64,000 nucleotides of DNA from Diphasiastrum complanatum. Its lineage: Eukaryota; Streptophyta; Lycopodiopsida; Lycopodiales; Lycopodiaceae. Below are positions 31,653 through 43,337 of this stretch, in pieces. The position numbers and the translations under genes are program-made. Position 1 is the first letter of the stretch. Each line of letters starts with the position of its first letter. Location of the stretch: positions 1,236,675-1,300,674 of the forward strand of contig CM055110.1 of NCBI GenBank assembly GCA_029204225.1, written 5' to 3'. A model generated the notes under the pieces. The model had not been told where the DNA came from. It searched no databases and saw only the letters and a program-made list of their open reading frames with translations.

Positions 31653-33134
31653 TTGATGGAGTATAAAGACCGCTTTGCGTGGTCTTACAAAGATTTAAAA
31701 GGAATTACATCGTCTGTAGTCCAACACACCGTACGTTTGGTCGAAGGAACAACGCCAAAGGTGAGCCGATATAACCGCTGCAACCCAAACTACACCGAGC
31801 TAATCAAGCAAGAGTTGCTCGATGCCGATTTCATTTATGAAATCGAGCACACAAAATGGGTGTCACCCATAGTCATTGTTCCCAAGAAGAATGGCAAAAT
31901 GCGGATTTGTGTCAATATGAAGGCACTTAATGCTACAACGCGGAAGGATCACTTTCCCTTACCGTTCATAGAAAGCGTCCTGGATCGACTAGCTGGAGCG
32001 GAAGCCTATAGTTTTCTGGATGGCTTTAGTGGCTACAACCAAGTGAAGATTGCACCGGAGGATCAACACAAGACTGCATTTGCTACTGAATGGGGTACAT
32101 ATGCCCCCAAGGTCATGCCATTTGGTCTTTGTAATGCCCCTAGCTCTTTTCAGCGCGTCATGCAAAAGGCATTCAAGGAGCATTTACAGAAGTTTCTAGA
32201 GATCTTCTTGGATGATCTTTGCGTGCACGGATCTAATGATGAACACTTATCTCAGCTAGAGAAAGTGCTTATACAATGCCGCATATTTCAAATATCATTG
32301 AACCCAGAGAAATGCCAATTTTGGGTCACGCATGGTCTGATCCTAGGCCATATTGTATCTAGACATGAGATCGCCACTGATCCGTCTAAGATACGTATTA
32401 TCATGGATCTTCCACCCCCTGGAACGATTCGTGGAGTCTATGTATTTATGGGACATGCCAATTACTACCAAATCTTCATTCTATTCTTTGTGGATTTGGC
32501 ACGTCCTATCTACAAGTTGAGAATTGATCCACATTGGACAGAGGAAGCCCTACAAGCTTTCCAAAAGCTGAAGGAAGCACTTATATATGCACCAATCTTA
32601 CGGCCTCCCAATTGGACAATTGAGTTTCATGTGCATACCAACGCATCAAAGTATGCTATAGGAGCAGTTTTGACCCAGCCAGACGAGTACAAGAAAGACT
32701 TTCCTATTTGCTTCGCCAGCCGACAACTCAACGATGCTGAAATCAACTATTCAACGACTGAGCGAGAAGCCTTGGCGATGATATTTGTGGTCAAGAAATT
32801 TCACCATTATCTTATGGCAACTCATTTTGCATTCTACACTGATCATCAACCTTTGCTCTACCTAGTCAACAAAACTTGCAACACAGGGAGAATCACTAGA
32901 TGGTTACTCTTGTTGCTAGAGTTTGATTTTCGAATAGTGGTACGCAAAGGCAAGCAACATTATATGGCTGATCATGTATCTCGAATCAGATCAACACAGA
33001 AGGATCCCCAGCCTGATGATGAGTTACCGGATGATGATTTATTTTATGTGGATGCTGTACCCAATTGGGCCGCAAACATAGTTGAGTATTTGATGAACGA
33101 CCAATCAGATTGGTCACTATCCAAGGCGCAATAG
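31653..33134 (+). pseudogene. Gypsy 1 reverse transcriptase and RNase H
   Basis: 493 open codons. RT: WVSPIVIVPKKNGKMRICV (about 31858), FLDGFSGYNQVKIAPEDQ (about 32014), MPFGLCNAPSSFQRVM, and the active-site box FLDDLCVHG (about 32205), where both Asp are present. RNase H: FHVHTNASKYAIGAVL (about 32628), STTEREALAMIF, FYTDHQPLLYLV and ADHVSRI. The first RNase H Asp (HTDA in gypsy 2) is Asn at 32640-32642, which should abolish RNase H. A TAG at 33132 ends the frame before integrase. Confidence 0.88.
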
Positions 33135-35583
33135 CGGAAACTTGTACTTAAAGCTCGTCCATATCAGCTAATTGCCGGCCAACTATATCAAAGAGGGACG
33201 AATAATATCATTTGTCGTTGTATCCTGTCCCATGAGACAAGTCAGATAATGTCTCTCTCGCATGAAGCAATGGGAGGCGGACACTTCGCAGCAAATGTAA
33301 TAGTACGCAAGATTCTACAATCCGACTGTTGATGGCCAACAATGCACAAGGATACTGAGGCATTTTGTAGCGCAGGCATCCCAAAGGGAGCCGGGAACCA
33401 CGACTTAGCTTCCCAGCCTTCAACTCTTGCCCTCCGAACCCACTTGACATACAAGCAGCCAACTCGCCAACAACGATCAGACTTAACCAACTTGAAGTTC
33501 CAAAAACCAACATTGAGATCCAACCTGGCGCCATGCCAAATCGGGGGTCCCGACGTGGGTGACTTCCCTCCAAGCAAGCCGCCCGACATACATCAAACTT
33601 AACCAACTCGAAGCTTCGTTACAAACGAGTAACATCCAATCCAAGCAAGCGGTATGACTTACATCAGACTTAACCAACTGAAAGCTTCGTCACGAGCGCT
33701 GGAAGCCAACCTGGCGCCACGCCAGACTGGACAGCCATAAACAGGTAACATCCACCCAAGCAAGCCATCCAACTCAGCCGACAGGTTAGAGCCCATTCCC
33801 CAAGAGCTTAACCCATTCACGTTCATGCCAGGAATACTCAGAACCACAAGCCGCGACAGATATGGAAACAACCAGTTCCTGGACCAAATGGTCCCGACAG
33901 CATACCGCTGGCGCCACGGACCGAATGGTCCCGACGGCATACCGCTGGCGTCCCGGGATACGACCCTCAGCTATGTGCCAAGTTAAAAATTTTGAAAGCG
34001 GCCTTACAACTGGCGCTTTTACCGAACACTGAAACCCAGAAGGTAATCAGAGTCAGTTTGAGGAAAATACCACTTTATTGACAAATTTGAGAAGGTTACA
34101 TTTCAAGTGTGTGACCGACCCTAGTCTCCGGGGCGCTAGCATGCCAAGGCGAGAGCCATGACAACATTCCAGCAAGGGAGGCTGAGACTTGGTTGGAGCT
34201 CGCCCTGAGTCGCAACCCGCACTCCCCTATAGTATTGGTGTGATTCGGCACCCCCCCTCATACCAAGCACTCTACCCAAGCTGGTAAAGCACGTTTTTCT
34301 CTCTCTAGGATTTTCTCTTTCTAGAAAGTCATTTTCTCTCTCTAGATTTTATTGATCCCCAGGCTTCCTTTAATCATGCCTAGATCGTGTGAGGTGATTG
34401 CACATCGATCTGAGCTCTCTGGACTTCGCTAGAACCGATCAAAGATTTTCAGCCATAGGAACTTGGCGCCGGCTGGATTCTGGTCACAGTGGCGCCGGGA
34501 GCGGCGCCGGCGCCCATTGGCGCCGGGAGCAGCAGGGGCGCTGCTGGCGCCGGGGACATAGCTGGCGCCGATGGCGCTGCAAGTAAAGCTTGTAAAGGTA
34601 GCTTTACAACACATTTATCAAGCAATGTGATGTATGTCAGAGAGCGCGCAGACCAACGAAGGTAAATTATGAGCCGTTACATCCTGTATTGGATCAAGCG
34701 CCATTTGAGAAGTGGGGACTTGATTACATCGGCCCTATTCACCCAGCCACTCGCAGTACCCAAGCCCAATATATTATCGTGGCTACAGATTATCTCACAA
34801 AGTGGGTTGAAGCCAAAGCAGTGCGCGTAGCAGATGCTAGGTCCACCGCGAAGTTCCTTTACGAAAATTGTACTCTTCGGATCTCCAGTGGAGATAGTAA
34901 GCGATCGGGGATCTCTCTTTGTCAACGAGACCATCAAGGTCTTATTAGAAGAGTTCTTTGTGATCCATTGTTTCAGCACACCTTACTACCCAAGAGGCAA
35001 TGGCCAAGCCGAATCTTCTAATAAGATTCTGTGCAACATTTTGACAAAGACCGTGGAAGCAAGCAGATCAGATTGGGAGCATAAGCTACACGCTGCTTTG
35101 TGGGCTTTCAGAACTGCATACAAAGGCAGCACCGAACAAACTCCATTCCAACTGGTGTATGGCCAAGATGCAGTCATGCCGGTGGAATTTCTCGTTCCAT
35201 CTCTTTGCATTGCCACAGTGCAACAATTGGATGGTACAAGATCGCTACACCTTCATCACGAAGCGCTACACAAGTTGTGCGAAACACGCTTGTTAGCGGT
35301 CCATGCTCTTGCTGCAGAGAAAGCACGTCGCAAGGCCTGGCATGATAGTCGTTTTCACAAGAAAGATCTTCAAAAAGGAGATTTGGTCCTCATGTACAAG
35401 ACAAAGGCGATGATCAAAGGAAAGCTGAAATTCATTGGTGAAGGCCCTTATCACATCACCGACATCTTATCGCAAGGGGCAGTGACTTTAGAAACAATGG
35501 ATGGGACACCGTTTGCTACGCCCATCAACGGTAGTCGGTTACGCAAGTACTGGTCGTCACCAGCCTTCCCAAACACTTCTTGA
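33135..35583 (+). pseudogene. Gypsy 1 integrase, split by an insertion
   Basis: The N-terminal zinc domain begins YQLIAGQLYQRG and runs to a TGA at about 33331 and KDTEAF at 33365. It resumes at 34612 with KQCDVCQRARRPTK-type sequence in a shifted frame. Core: WGLDYIGPIHPATRS (first Asp, about 34717), VSDRGSLFVN (second Asp, about 34900) and YYPRGNGQAESSNKIL (Glu, about 34985), with a frameshift near 34870. The C-terminal part has WAFRTAYKGSTEQTPFQLVY and GKLKFIGEGPYHI, ending PNTS and TGA at 35581. Confidence 0.87.
33366..34611 (+). mobile_element. 1246-bp LTR-like insertion in the gypsy 1 integrase
   Basis: Starts TGTAGCGCAGG, ends GCTTTACAACA, and is flanked by CATTT (33361-33365 and 34612-34616). 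Comparison with gypsy 2 at 63780-63810 shows that the integrase resumes exactly after it. It is more GC-rich than its surroundings. It contains internal tandem repeats around AACCAACT/GAAGCTTCGT and ACCGAATGGTCCCGAC, and a cluster of GGCGCC palindromes at 34460-34575. No coding domain is seen. It is a solo LTR or small LTR element of a family not otherwise present here. Confidence 0.75.
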
Positions 35584-35745
35584 AGAGTTTAGGATAGGCT
35601 CCTCAATATCAAATAAAGTCTCAGGTTTTATGTAAGCGATCTTTATCCACGCTTTTCCTGACGCACTCCATCATCCGCAATAAACGTGTCGACAACCTTC
35701 TTCCACAACAAGCACAGGCAGGTGTCGTGGGACCGTCACCTATTT

Positions 35746-35758
35746 AGGTGGGGGATAC
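35746..35758 (+). other. Polypurine tract of gypsy 1
   Basis: AGGTGGGGGATAC directly before the 3' LTR. Confidence 0.75.
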
Positions 35759-36234
35759 TATTGGGCACTTAGTGGGTCCCGCCACTAAAGTACTACTGGC
35801 TAAGCTTACCAAGTGGCCCCACCACAGTACAATGTACATGTAGAGCAATAAGTGCGAGGGCACTGGCTTCCTGCATGTATAAGCCCAACCCAATGAGCAC
35901 GCAATTTGGTTTTGTAGAACTTGTAGAATTAGGAATAAGTGACTAGGGGCCTAAAACTCTAAAATGACATTAGAGGCCCTAAGTCAAGTTGTTAATAAAT
36001 GGCCCAAATTAGAACTCACATGAATCATGTGAGTGCCCTTGTGCTTTCTTAAAGAACCATTAGATTCATTTTGTGTTAGTTTAGGAGGCTTGGATTAGGA
36101 TCCTTGCCATTGTAATTAACCATTAAAGAAAGGGGCAAGGGCCTTCCCCATCCATAAAAAGGCACCCTTTGTACCATATTTCCATGTTCAATAGGAGAAG
36201 GAGATTATGCCCAAATGAGATTTGAACATCCTTG

Positions 36235-36307
<73 letters not shown>

Positions 36308-36598
36308 ATCTCTCTCTCTCTCTCTCTCACGTTTTTGCATTTTGTATTTGCTTTCCATTTGCTTCTTCTCTCTACTTGCATGTTGTTAATGATTTCTAAG
36401 AGAGTAGAGAGGATAGGATGTAAGCACCTCCCCCATTGTAATCTATTATTCCTTTTCATGCTTGTGGTTAAAGTAGGGTGGATAGTTAGATGTGGTTAAT
36501 CTAGGTGTGGTTAGAGTAGGATTTGCAAGACTTCGCAAGGGAAGCACTATTCCCTTGGGAACGAATCTATGCATGACAGGTGAACCAAGGCCGCTACA
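35759..36598 (+). repeat. 3' LTR of gypsy 1
   Basis: 840 bp, collinear with the 5' LTR. Its first dinucleotide is TA instead of TG. The CT tract is at 36237-36328. It ends CCGCTACA, followed by the target copy AGGTA. Confidence 0.92.
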
Positions 36599-36600
36599 AG

Positions 36601-37066
36601 GTATGATCGAGATAATATGGGCATTAAAGAGCGTGCAATGCAGCGCATCATTTGTGGTGATGAAAATAAATTTGAAGATGCATTGGCTGCCGAAGTGGAT
36701 AAATATAACAAGGTATAGTTAAAGGAAAAATCTGTTGCAGAAAAGCCTGATGTTCCATCTTCATCAAATGACGTTTTCAAGGAAGTCAGGCATCCTCTTG
36801 CGGATGTTACTCAACGTGCGAGCAATTTTAATGTTGATGATGACGATGAGTTTCGGTGTAACCCATTCATCATGAAGGCTGTTGATGATGCTTTTGAGAA
36901 ATATGAGGAGAATATGAAGTCACGTTTACTATGTCCACCTACAGTTAATAGCACTCACGTGAGTGTGGGACATAATTTTTCAAACATTAGTAATTGTCAT
37001 ATCACTTTCAATGTTTCAGATGCCAATGTGGCAGCGGGAATTTTAAAGGATTTGAGCAAAAAATAG
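36601..37066 (+). pseudogene. Crypton/DUF3504-like tyrosine recombinase, 3' exon
   Basis: Continues the gene after the gypsy insertion. The original intron (27967-28070) ends TTTAG and the exon begins GTATGATCGAG, giving KYDRDNMGIKERA with the likely catalytic Tyr next to MTGHHDD. An in-frame TAG at 36716-36718 follows DKYNKV. The same frame then stays open for 116 codons to TAG at 37064-37066, through an acidic stretch (NVDDDDEF) and HNFSNISNCHITFNV. A similar NCxxxxN-type tail occurs in animal DUF3504 proteins. The long open frame suggests that the stop is recent or read through. Confidence 0.6.
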
Positions 37067-38349
37067 CTTGTTTTGAAGGATGTTGCTTGGTTTAGAGTTT
37101 GTAACAGAATTGATAGGATCATAGGAGGACAAAAACATAACAGAAACAGAAATAAGGATTGGGGTTGCACTTGGTATATGCCATTGTGAACACATTAATT
37201 TTGTAGATGACATTTGACGAGTAATAAATTTTTTTTTTTCATCACATTCCTCCATTAACTTTTATATTATTTTTCACTAATGTTCTCATGTATTTTGTTA
37301 CATATACAAATCGTTTTATAGTATTAGAAATTTTTTCCATGTGAGCAAGAACTTGTATCAAAATTCAAGATCATGAATTATTTGTTGCCCAGTGTCATGC
37401 TTCAAAAAAAGAAAGAACATAACAGAGCAGAAATGTTTGTCCCTCATCTTCAACATCTGCAAAATCACTGTACAATCAGGCTTGTAGGTCCACTGAAATT
37501 TAAACTGCTATATTTTGATAATTAAATTGGCTCCTAATTAGACCACTAGCTGTTATTGTGTTTTCAAACAGTAAGGGGAAGCAGAACATAAAATGATAAA
37601 AAAAACCAAAAGGATGTTGTCTTTTTACCACAGAGAAATTTAAACTGCCAAATTCTAGTAATTAAATTGGTAAAATCTTCTAATTAGACTGCCAGTTGTA
37701 AGTGTGTTTTCAAACAGTAATTGGTAATAAGTTATTGCCATGTGTAAGTATTGTTTTTTAAAAATGATATCAATGTACTGCCAACTGGCACATTGTTTTT
37801 TTTGACAGAATTGCCAGGTGTCATAGTGACAAATTATGCCTGGACAGTTGCATTCTATGTGAATTTTTCTGCAGTTCCAATTATTACCATAACTAAATTG
37901 TGTACTTGCATATTCCACCTCTGGAGGTGCCTCCAAAGTACAAAGGATACCTGAGCACTTGGCATTACGTGCTTTGGAAGACACGGACCTCCCGTAATCA
38001 TGTGATATTTGACGACGTGACGACTGTGTTATGTGTTCACAGTATGCTTCTGTACGTTTTTTAAATGTTTGTTTTAGTTGCTACTTCTATGCTACTATTC
38101 ACTCTTTGGATCCGCCTCCTTCTACGGTGTGCATATGGTGGTCCATTTTGAGTACCTTTTATAGCTTAGTTCTCCCTTTGGTTCAGCCCCAATTGCTGAA
38201 GTTCCCTTTTGCACTCTATATTTGTGCATATACTTAAGGTTTTGCGAAAAAAAAAATAGTCCCTTTAGAAAGGTGTTTGAAGATCGGGTGGCCAATAGAG
38301 AAACCGTGGCCAATTAAGCTCGTCCCCATACAATCACAAATTTTGATGC

Positions 38350-38352
<3 letters not shown>
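37067..38352. other. Intergenic, AT-rich; no gene seen
   Basis: Contains a loose repeat of TTTAAACTGC and AATTAAATTGG at about 37500 and 37630. Otherwise only short ORFs on either strand. It lies between the recombinase gene and the cyclin. Confidence 0.5.
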
Positions 38353-38391
<39 letters not shown>

Positions 38392-38578
38392 TGAGAAAGA
38401 AAAGAGCCGGGAAGGAATTTGAAAAAGAATTAGGCGGGGTGAAAAATGAAAGAGAAAGAGCCCACCAGAACGAAAACGAAAACGAGAATGAGAGCAATAA
38501 AGACGAGAGGGATGGAAGAAGCAAAACAGGGAGAGCGAGAGAGAGAGAGCGAGCGAGCGAGCGAGAGAGCGAGAGATG
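38353..38578. repeat. GA-rich tract upstream of the cyclin gene
   Basis: (GA)18 at 38353-38389, a purine-rich stretch, then GAGAGAGCGAGCGAGCGAGC at about 38540-38575. Unlike the other GA/CT tracts here it is not inside an LTR. It probably belongs to the cyclin promoter or 5' UTR, where GA repeats are common plant elements. Confidence 0.8.
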
Positions 38579-39475
38579 TAGAGATTAACATCAAGTCAAG
38601 CTGTAAGTGAGTGTAATTACTCTCGGATCATCACCAGCTTTTGGTTCTGTCTCTCCGTCCGTCTGCAGTGATTGATCCATCGTTCTTTGTAAGCGTCGTT
38701 GACAGTTGTGCAGCATTGTAAAAGAGTAGTCTGTTTCTTTGAGACAACAAAAGTGTATTGTTGTTGGAGTAGCTTGGTGGTCCTTGAGCAACGGCAGGGG
38801 CTACCAGCACTAACGGAGGTGAGATGGTGGATCTGAAACTTTTTACGAAGCTTTAATCAGAATTTTGTTCGTGGAACAAAGCTTCCGGTAATAGGAAACT
38901 TCAATATGCTATGTTTTTTATTTTAGTGGATTTACAAAAGTGTTTTCCATTTGATGGTTTGAGATCTGCATTTTAGGTTTTTTGGATTTGCTCTTCCCAG
39001 TATCTGCTAAACAAAAAGTCCATCATTGCATCATTCTTTTAGCACTTGCACGGATTTTCTTAAATCTGCTAAGTTTCTTCTGTATAAAAGCTACTTCTCG
39101 TTCATTATATAGTGCTCGTCCTAGTTTATTAAAAATTTACCGTTCATAGGCAGTTCTCAAGCATGATTGAAGCCGCGTACAATGCTCTCAGTCGTGATGA
39201 ATCTTCCTTAATGCTTTCAATCTCTCTGGTATAGACAGTCTGACGTTACTACCTAAATTTCTTGGTCATATTCAGTTCTGAAGGACGATTGAAGGCATGC
39301 TACATCCTCTTACTTATGGTGGATTTCCAATTAGCACTTTCATTTTTTTTTTTCTGATATCAAGTGTCAATCTCAGCAAATATACCATACATTATTGGAT
39401 AGGTTCGACACCAGCTGTCAGAAGTTGGTATATCATCTCAGAGCAGTTAAAGATCCAATACGAGCTACAAATGCT

Positions 39476-42400
39476 ATGTCGCAGGTAGCTGGCGCCGCTT
39501 CTGGCAAAAGCGCTGGGGATAGCATGCGTTCTGGCTTTGGAGCAAACAGCAAAAGTCTAGTTCAGACGGAAAACATCCGACCAGCACAAAGCAAAAACTT
39601 GGCTCCAGCTAATGTTATGCGACAGACCAGAGCTGCATCAAAACGAGCTGCAATGGATGATGCATCACGGACGACTAGTACAGCGCCTAATCCTCATGCT
39701 AAGAAGCGGCCTGCTTTGGCAAGCTTGTCTAACAATGTAAATGTACCCGTGGCTCACGTCCGTCCGTCAATGTCTAAGACAACGGTAAGCTATTCTCCCT
39801 TTTTCGCTTTGTCTTTTGTATGTCCTCATTTGAGCTCGTTTGTCCTCGTTTGTGCGGCTGATTGGAGTCAGAACTCCTGACTTCAGTGGAGGGAATGAAA
39901 GCTTCCTGAGGAAACCTCCCTTAAGAGGGCTATTCATCCTTTTTGGATGCTTGTTGACGTCCTTTTCTTTTTACCAGTAAAATCATCTCTCAGAATTGCA
40001 CTAGTTATCGGAATTGAAAATTGAATGTGTTGCATTTATCATGAGCTTAGATTATCTACTGTTGCACTTGCAAGAAGGCTGAAAATAATACAACGGCTAT
40101 AAAAAATAAAGCACGTACTTCAGCTCAAGCTCGAGATGTGGAGACACAGATGGCTGGTCTGTCAGTGGTGCAGCAGAAGGGGGCAGCATCGCAGATTAAG
40201 CCGGAAGTGGTAGACAATCCACATGATTCTAATGTTATGGTTGTGGATAACTATGAGAATGTACCACTAGAAGCTGCAGCGCTTCCTCAGCCAGGGAAGC
40301 AATCTTGGGATGAAAATCTGGCCACTGCTAGCAACTCTCTTTCACCTGTTTCCAATAAATTTCCACAACAGCCAACTGCCTTACAGACTCTGAAGCAATC
40401 TCGGGATGAAAATCTGGCCACGGCTAGCAACTCTGTTCCACCTGTTTCCAATAAATTGCCACAACAGCCAACTGCTGTACAGGTTCTATTTTCAGCAAAC
40501 TTGCACTGGCCTATTAATCAAGGTTAGCTACTTCTACCATGTGGTAAAGGATTTGTTCAACAGTTTACCATGACTCATGATTTTATCTTATAAGAGGATA
40601 AAACTCTGCAAAGTTTTTAATTCCTTAATATCACTTTGCCATTCCATTCAAAGCAGAAATCAGGCAGCTGTTCTGCTAACAGCCTGCCTGCTGATTCTTC
40701 CTTTTTTGCATACTTTAACAGTGACCTTAAAATTTTCAAGAAAAGTGTATGAGTATTGAAAGTGTGATGTTTCCAGTTTTATTGGCATATTACGAACATT
40801 CACATCGTCAAGAGATTTCTAGAAGCATAAATGAACTTAATAAATTGTTGAGAAGCTTCAAAAGAAGATTACAGCCTATAAAATTTCAATCATAAGAAGG
40901 GGTTTGCTTTGCTATCCTTTGTCTTGAGAAATGATTATCTAATGATTTGTCCACTAGGTTCAACTGTTGTTCAATTTCAATCTACAACTGTTTAACCTAG
41001 TGAAAAGTTCATCTGAAAATTCATTGTTTGATACAGCAAAGGATCAACTTGAAGTTAATATTCCCAATGTTATTATGTTGTCAAGATTCCATCTGTTTTA
41101 GTCTGTTTATTAGTCATTGAATTGGCTTGTTGGCTCAGACAAAAAATGTACTTGCCTTCTGCACAATCTACTGTGAATTGCATTGCCACTAGCACATTGG
41201 CTTATGAGACCTTTGGTTGTAGTTTTCTTGCTGGGCAACAAGAGTCCTTCCGAATGCAGCTTTACGAACATTGACGTACATAAAGATCCTCAAATGTGTA
41301 GCATGTATGCTACTGATATATATCAACATCTTCGTATTGCAGAGGTATTGCCTACCATCCAATAAAAGCTGGAATTTTTTTTCCTGCTTCAAAAGTTTGA
41401 TAAGTTTCTGAATTTGCACTTTGTAGGGTTTTTTTCCCTTTTAGAAAGCGTCTCAGATATTAATATGAAGCTCTTCTTTGAAGAGAAACTAAGATTCTTC
41501 TTTTTATTGTGTTGAATATCAACTTGATATGAGTGCAACCTGAATGGAATTCTCCAGCTCAAAAGGCGGCCTGTTACAAATTTTATGGAGGTGATCCAGC
41601 ATGAGATCAATGCCAGTATGCGAGGGATTCTTGTTGACTGGCTTGTCGAGGTACATTTACTTCAGTCTCTTCTAGACTATTGCAACCAGGGTGACTGTCA
41701 TTGTCTTTTTGAATGCCCAAAACGGCTTTCTGAAAATAAACGTCCTACTTAAATAATTCTTCAAAAGAATAAATTGCTTATCTAGCAAGTGACTTCTGTT
41801 GTAGTTGAAAGTGCTGGCTGCTGAATGCGTGCTTTTACAGGTAGCAGAGGAGTACAAACTGGTGCCAGATACACTCTATCTTACAATTTCATATATCGAC
41901 CGCTTTTTATCTACCAATTCTGTCAACCGTCAGCGTCTGCAGCTTCTAGGTGTCTCTTGCATGCTTATTGCTGCGTAAGTAATCGGTGCTGGTGATCTTT
42001 ACATCATACTTACAGTTGCTTTCAGAGTGCAACAGCAAATTTTGTTGGAGCAACTTATTTGTTTTGATCATAATGTTGGCTTCTGTGCAGAAAGTATGAG
42101 GAGATTTGTGCTCCGCAAGTTGAGGAGTTTTGCTACATCACCGATAACACCTATTCCCGAGAAGAGGTAAGATGATATCTTCTAGCCTTTTCTTGCTATC
42201 ATCCTTGAGTTGCTGCTAGGAAAATTTCATCAGCACTCTACTTCCTCTTTTTGATCACATTAGATTATTTAGAGTTTTATGGTCAGTTTTAATTTCTGTA
42301 GTTTTACCCGAGAGACTCCAAGAGTTGTACTCTGAATTCAGCACAAAGCAGCATGTACATGAATAGTCCAAGCTTGAGATTTTTGCTGATTGACTTTGAA

Positions 42401-43337
42401 AAAGTATTCCACGTGCAGGTGTTGGAAATGGAGCGACGGGTATTGAATAACCTACATTTTGAGCTAACAACTCCTACAACAAAAACATTTCTGCGGTAAT
42501 TTGATACTCATTTTCCACTCTGGCCAAATCCTCATATTTTTTGCAATTCAAATTGTTTGGTTACAGTTTATTCTCCATCATTTCAAATATTTTCTGTCTA
42601 ACCTAGTTCATGTGTTGTTTCAGGCGGTTCATTCGAGCAGCCCAGACTGCTTACAAGGTTTTTGACCATTTTCTTTTTTCTATTCAACTTCTCAAACATT
42701 GAGATCGTTTTCACAAAACTCTTGATCTACATAAGGATTTTAATGTATTGTGTGTATTTCTTGCAACATTGTTACAATCTTGCAGATTGCGTCCCTGCAA
42801 CTTGAATTTCTGGGCAACTATTTGACAGAGTTAACTCTTGTAGAATATAACTTCCTTCAATACTTACCGTCAATGGTTGCTGCTTCTGCTGTGTTTCTGG
42901 CAAAACTTACTCTCGATAAAGACACACTTCCTTGGGTAAGTGGATCAATATACTTCAGTTATTCCTGTTTTAAGTAGCTACTAATATTAAATGTTCGTGC
43001 AGGATATAATGTGACTTATTTTTGTTGTTTTTTCAGAACATTACTTTGCAGCATTATACTGGGTATCGACCATCTGAATTGAAGGAGTGTGTCAAAGCTT
43101 TGTTTGATTTGCAGTGCAACACCAAAAACTGCACTCTGCCTGCAATACGAGAAAAATACAGGCAACACAAGGTGATCTCATTTTAGTATTAACGTCTGTT
43201 CTTAAACTAATCAGGAGTTTACTAGTTAGTAGTCATACTAATTGCTATTGCTGCTTTGGTTGCAGTTTAAATGTGTGGCAAACTTGAAGCCTTCCACCAG
43301 TCTACCCTCTGAATATTTTCTGGATCTTGGAATTTGA
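39476..43337 (+). CDS. A1-type cyclin (CYCA1-like), 11 exons
   Basis: Cell-cycle regulator that would bind a CDK in S/G2/M or meiosis. Exons: 39476-39784, 40075-40522, 41223-41344, 41558-41650, 41841-41974, 42091-42166, 42419-42495, 42624-42657, 42786-42935, 43037-43171 and 43266-43337. All introns are GT-AG and the phases join to 549 codons plus stop. A perfect destruction box RPALASLSN is at residues 78-86. DPQMCSMYATDIYQHL precedes the cyclin N box, which has MRGILVDWLVEV (from 314) and DRFLS...RQRLQLLGVSCMLIAAKYEE. RRVLNNLHFELTTPT leads into the C box. The C terminus is EYFLDLGI. The gene looks intact. The start is the first ATG in frame; a 5' UTR intron is likely but unresolved. The exon 2/3 boundaries are the least certain. 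Confidence 0.9.
40297..40488 (+). repeat. 96-bp in-frame tandem duplication in cyclin exon 2
   Basis: Units 40297-40392 and 40393-40488 encode two 32-residue repeats sharing DENLATASNS, PPVSNK or SPVSNK, and PQQPTA. They lie in the unstructured N-terminal region between destruction box and cyclin fold. Confidence 0.92.

Larger units (their letters stand above)
28069..36603 (+). mobile_element. Ty3/gypsy element 1, full LTR structure with target duplication
   Basis: LTRs at 28074-28914 and 35759-36598, primer-binding site near 28921, purine tract 35746-35758, and the 5-bp duplication AGGTA (28069-28073 and 36599-36603). It landed three bases into the last exon of the recombinase gene. The order protease, RT, RNase H, integrase is that of Ty3/gypsy. 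Most of gag, including the zinc knuckle, is missing. Integrase is split by a 1.25-kb TG...CA insert. Stops and frameshifts throughout show that it is inactive. Confidence 0.93.

Noticed and set aside
33208-33940. Several overlapping ORFs of 60-130 codons on both strands
   Set aside because: They lie inside the GC-rich LTR-like insertion, change frame between its internal repeats, and show no domain.
37655-37984. Minus-strand ORF of 109 codons between recombinase and cyclin
   Set aside because: Low-complexity and AT-rich, with no motif, promoter or splice support. Likely chance.
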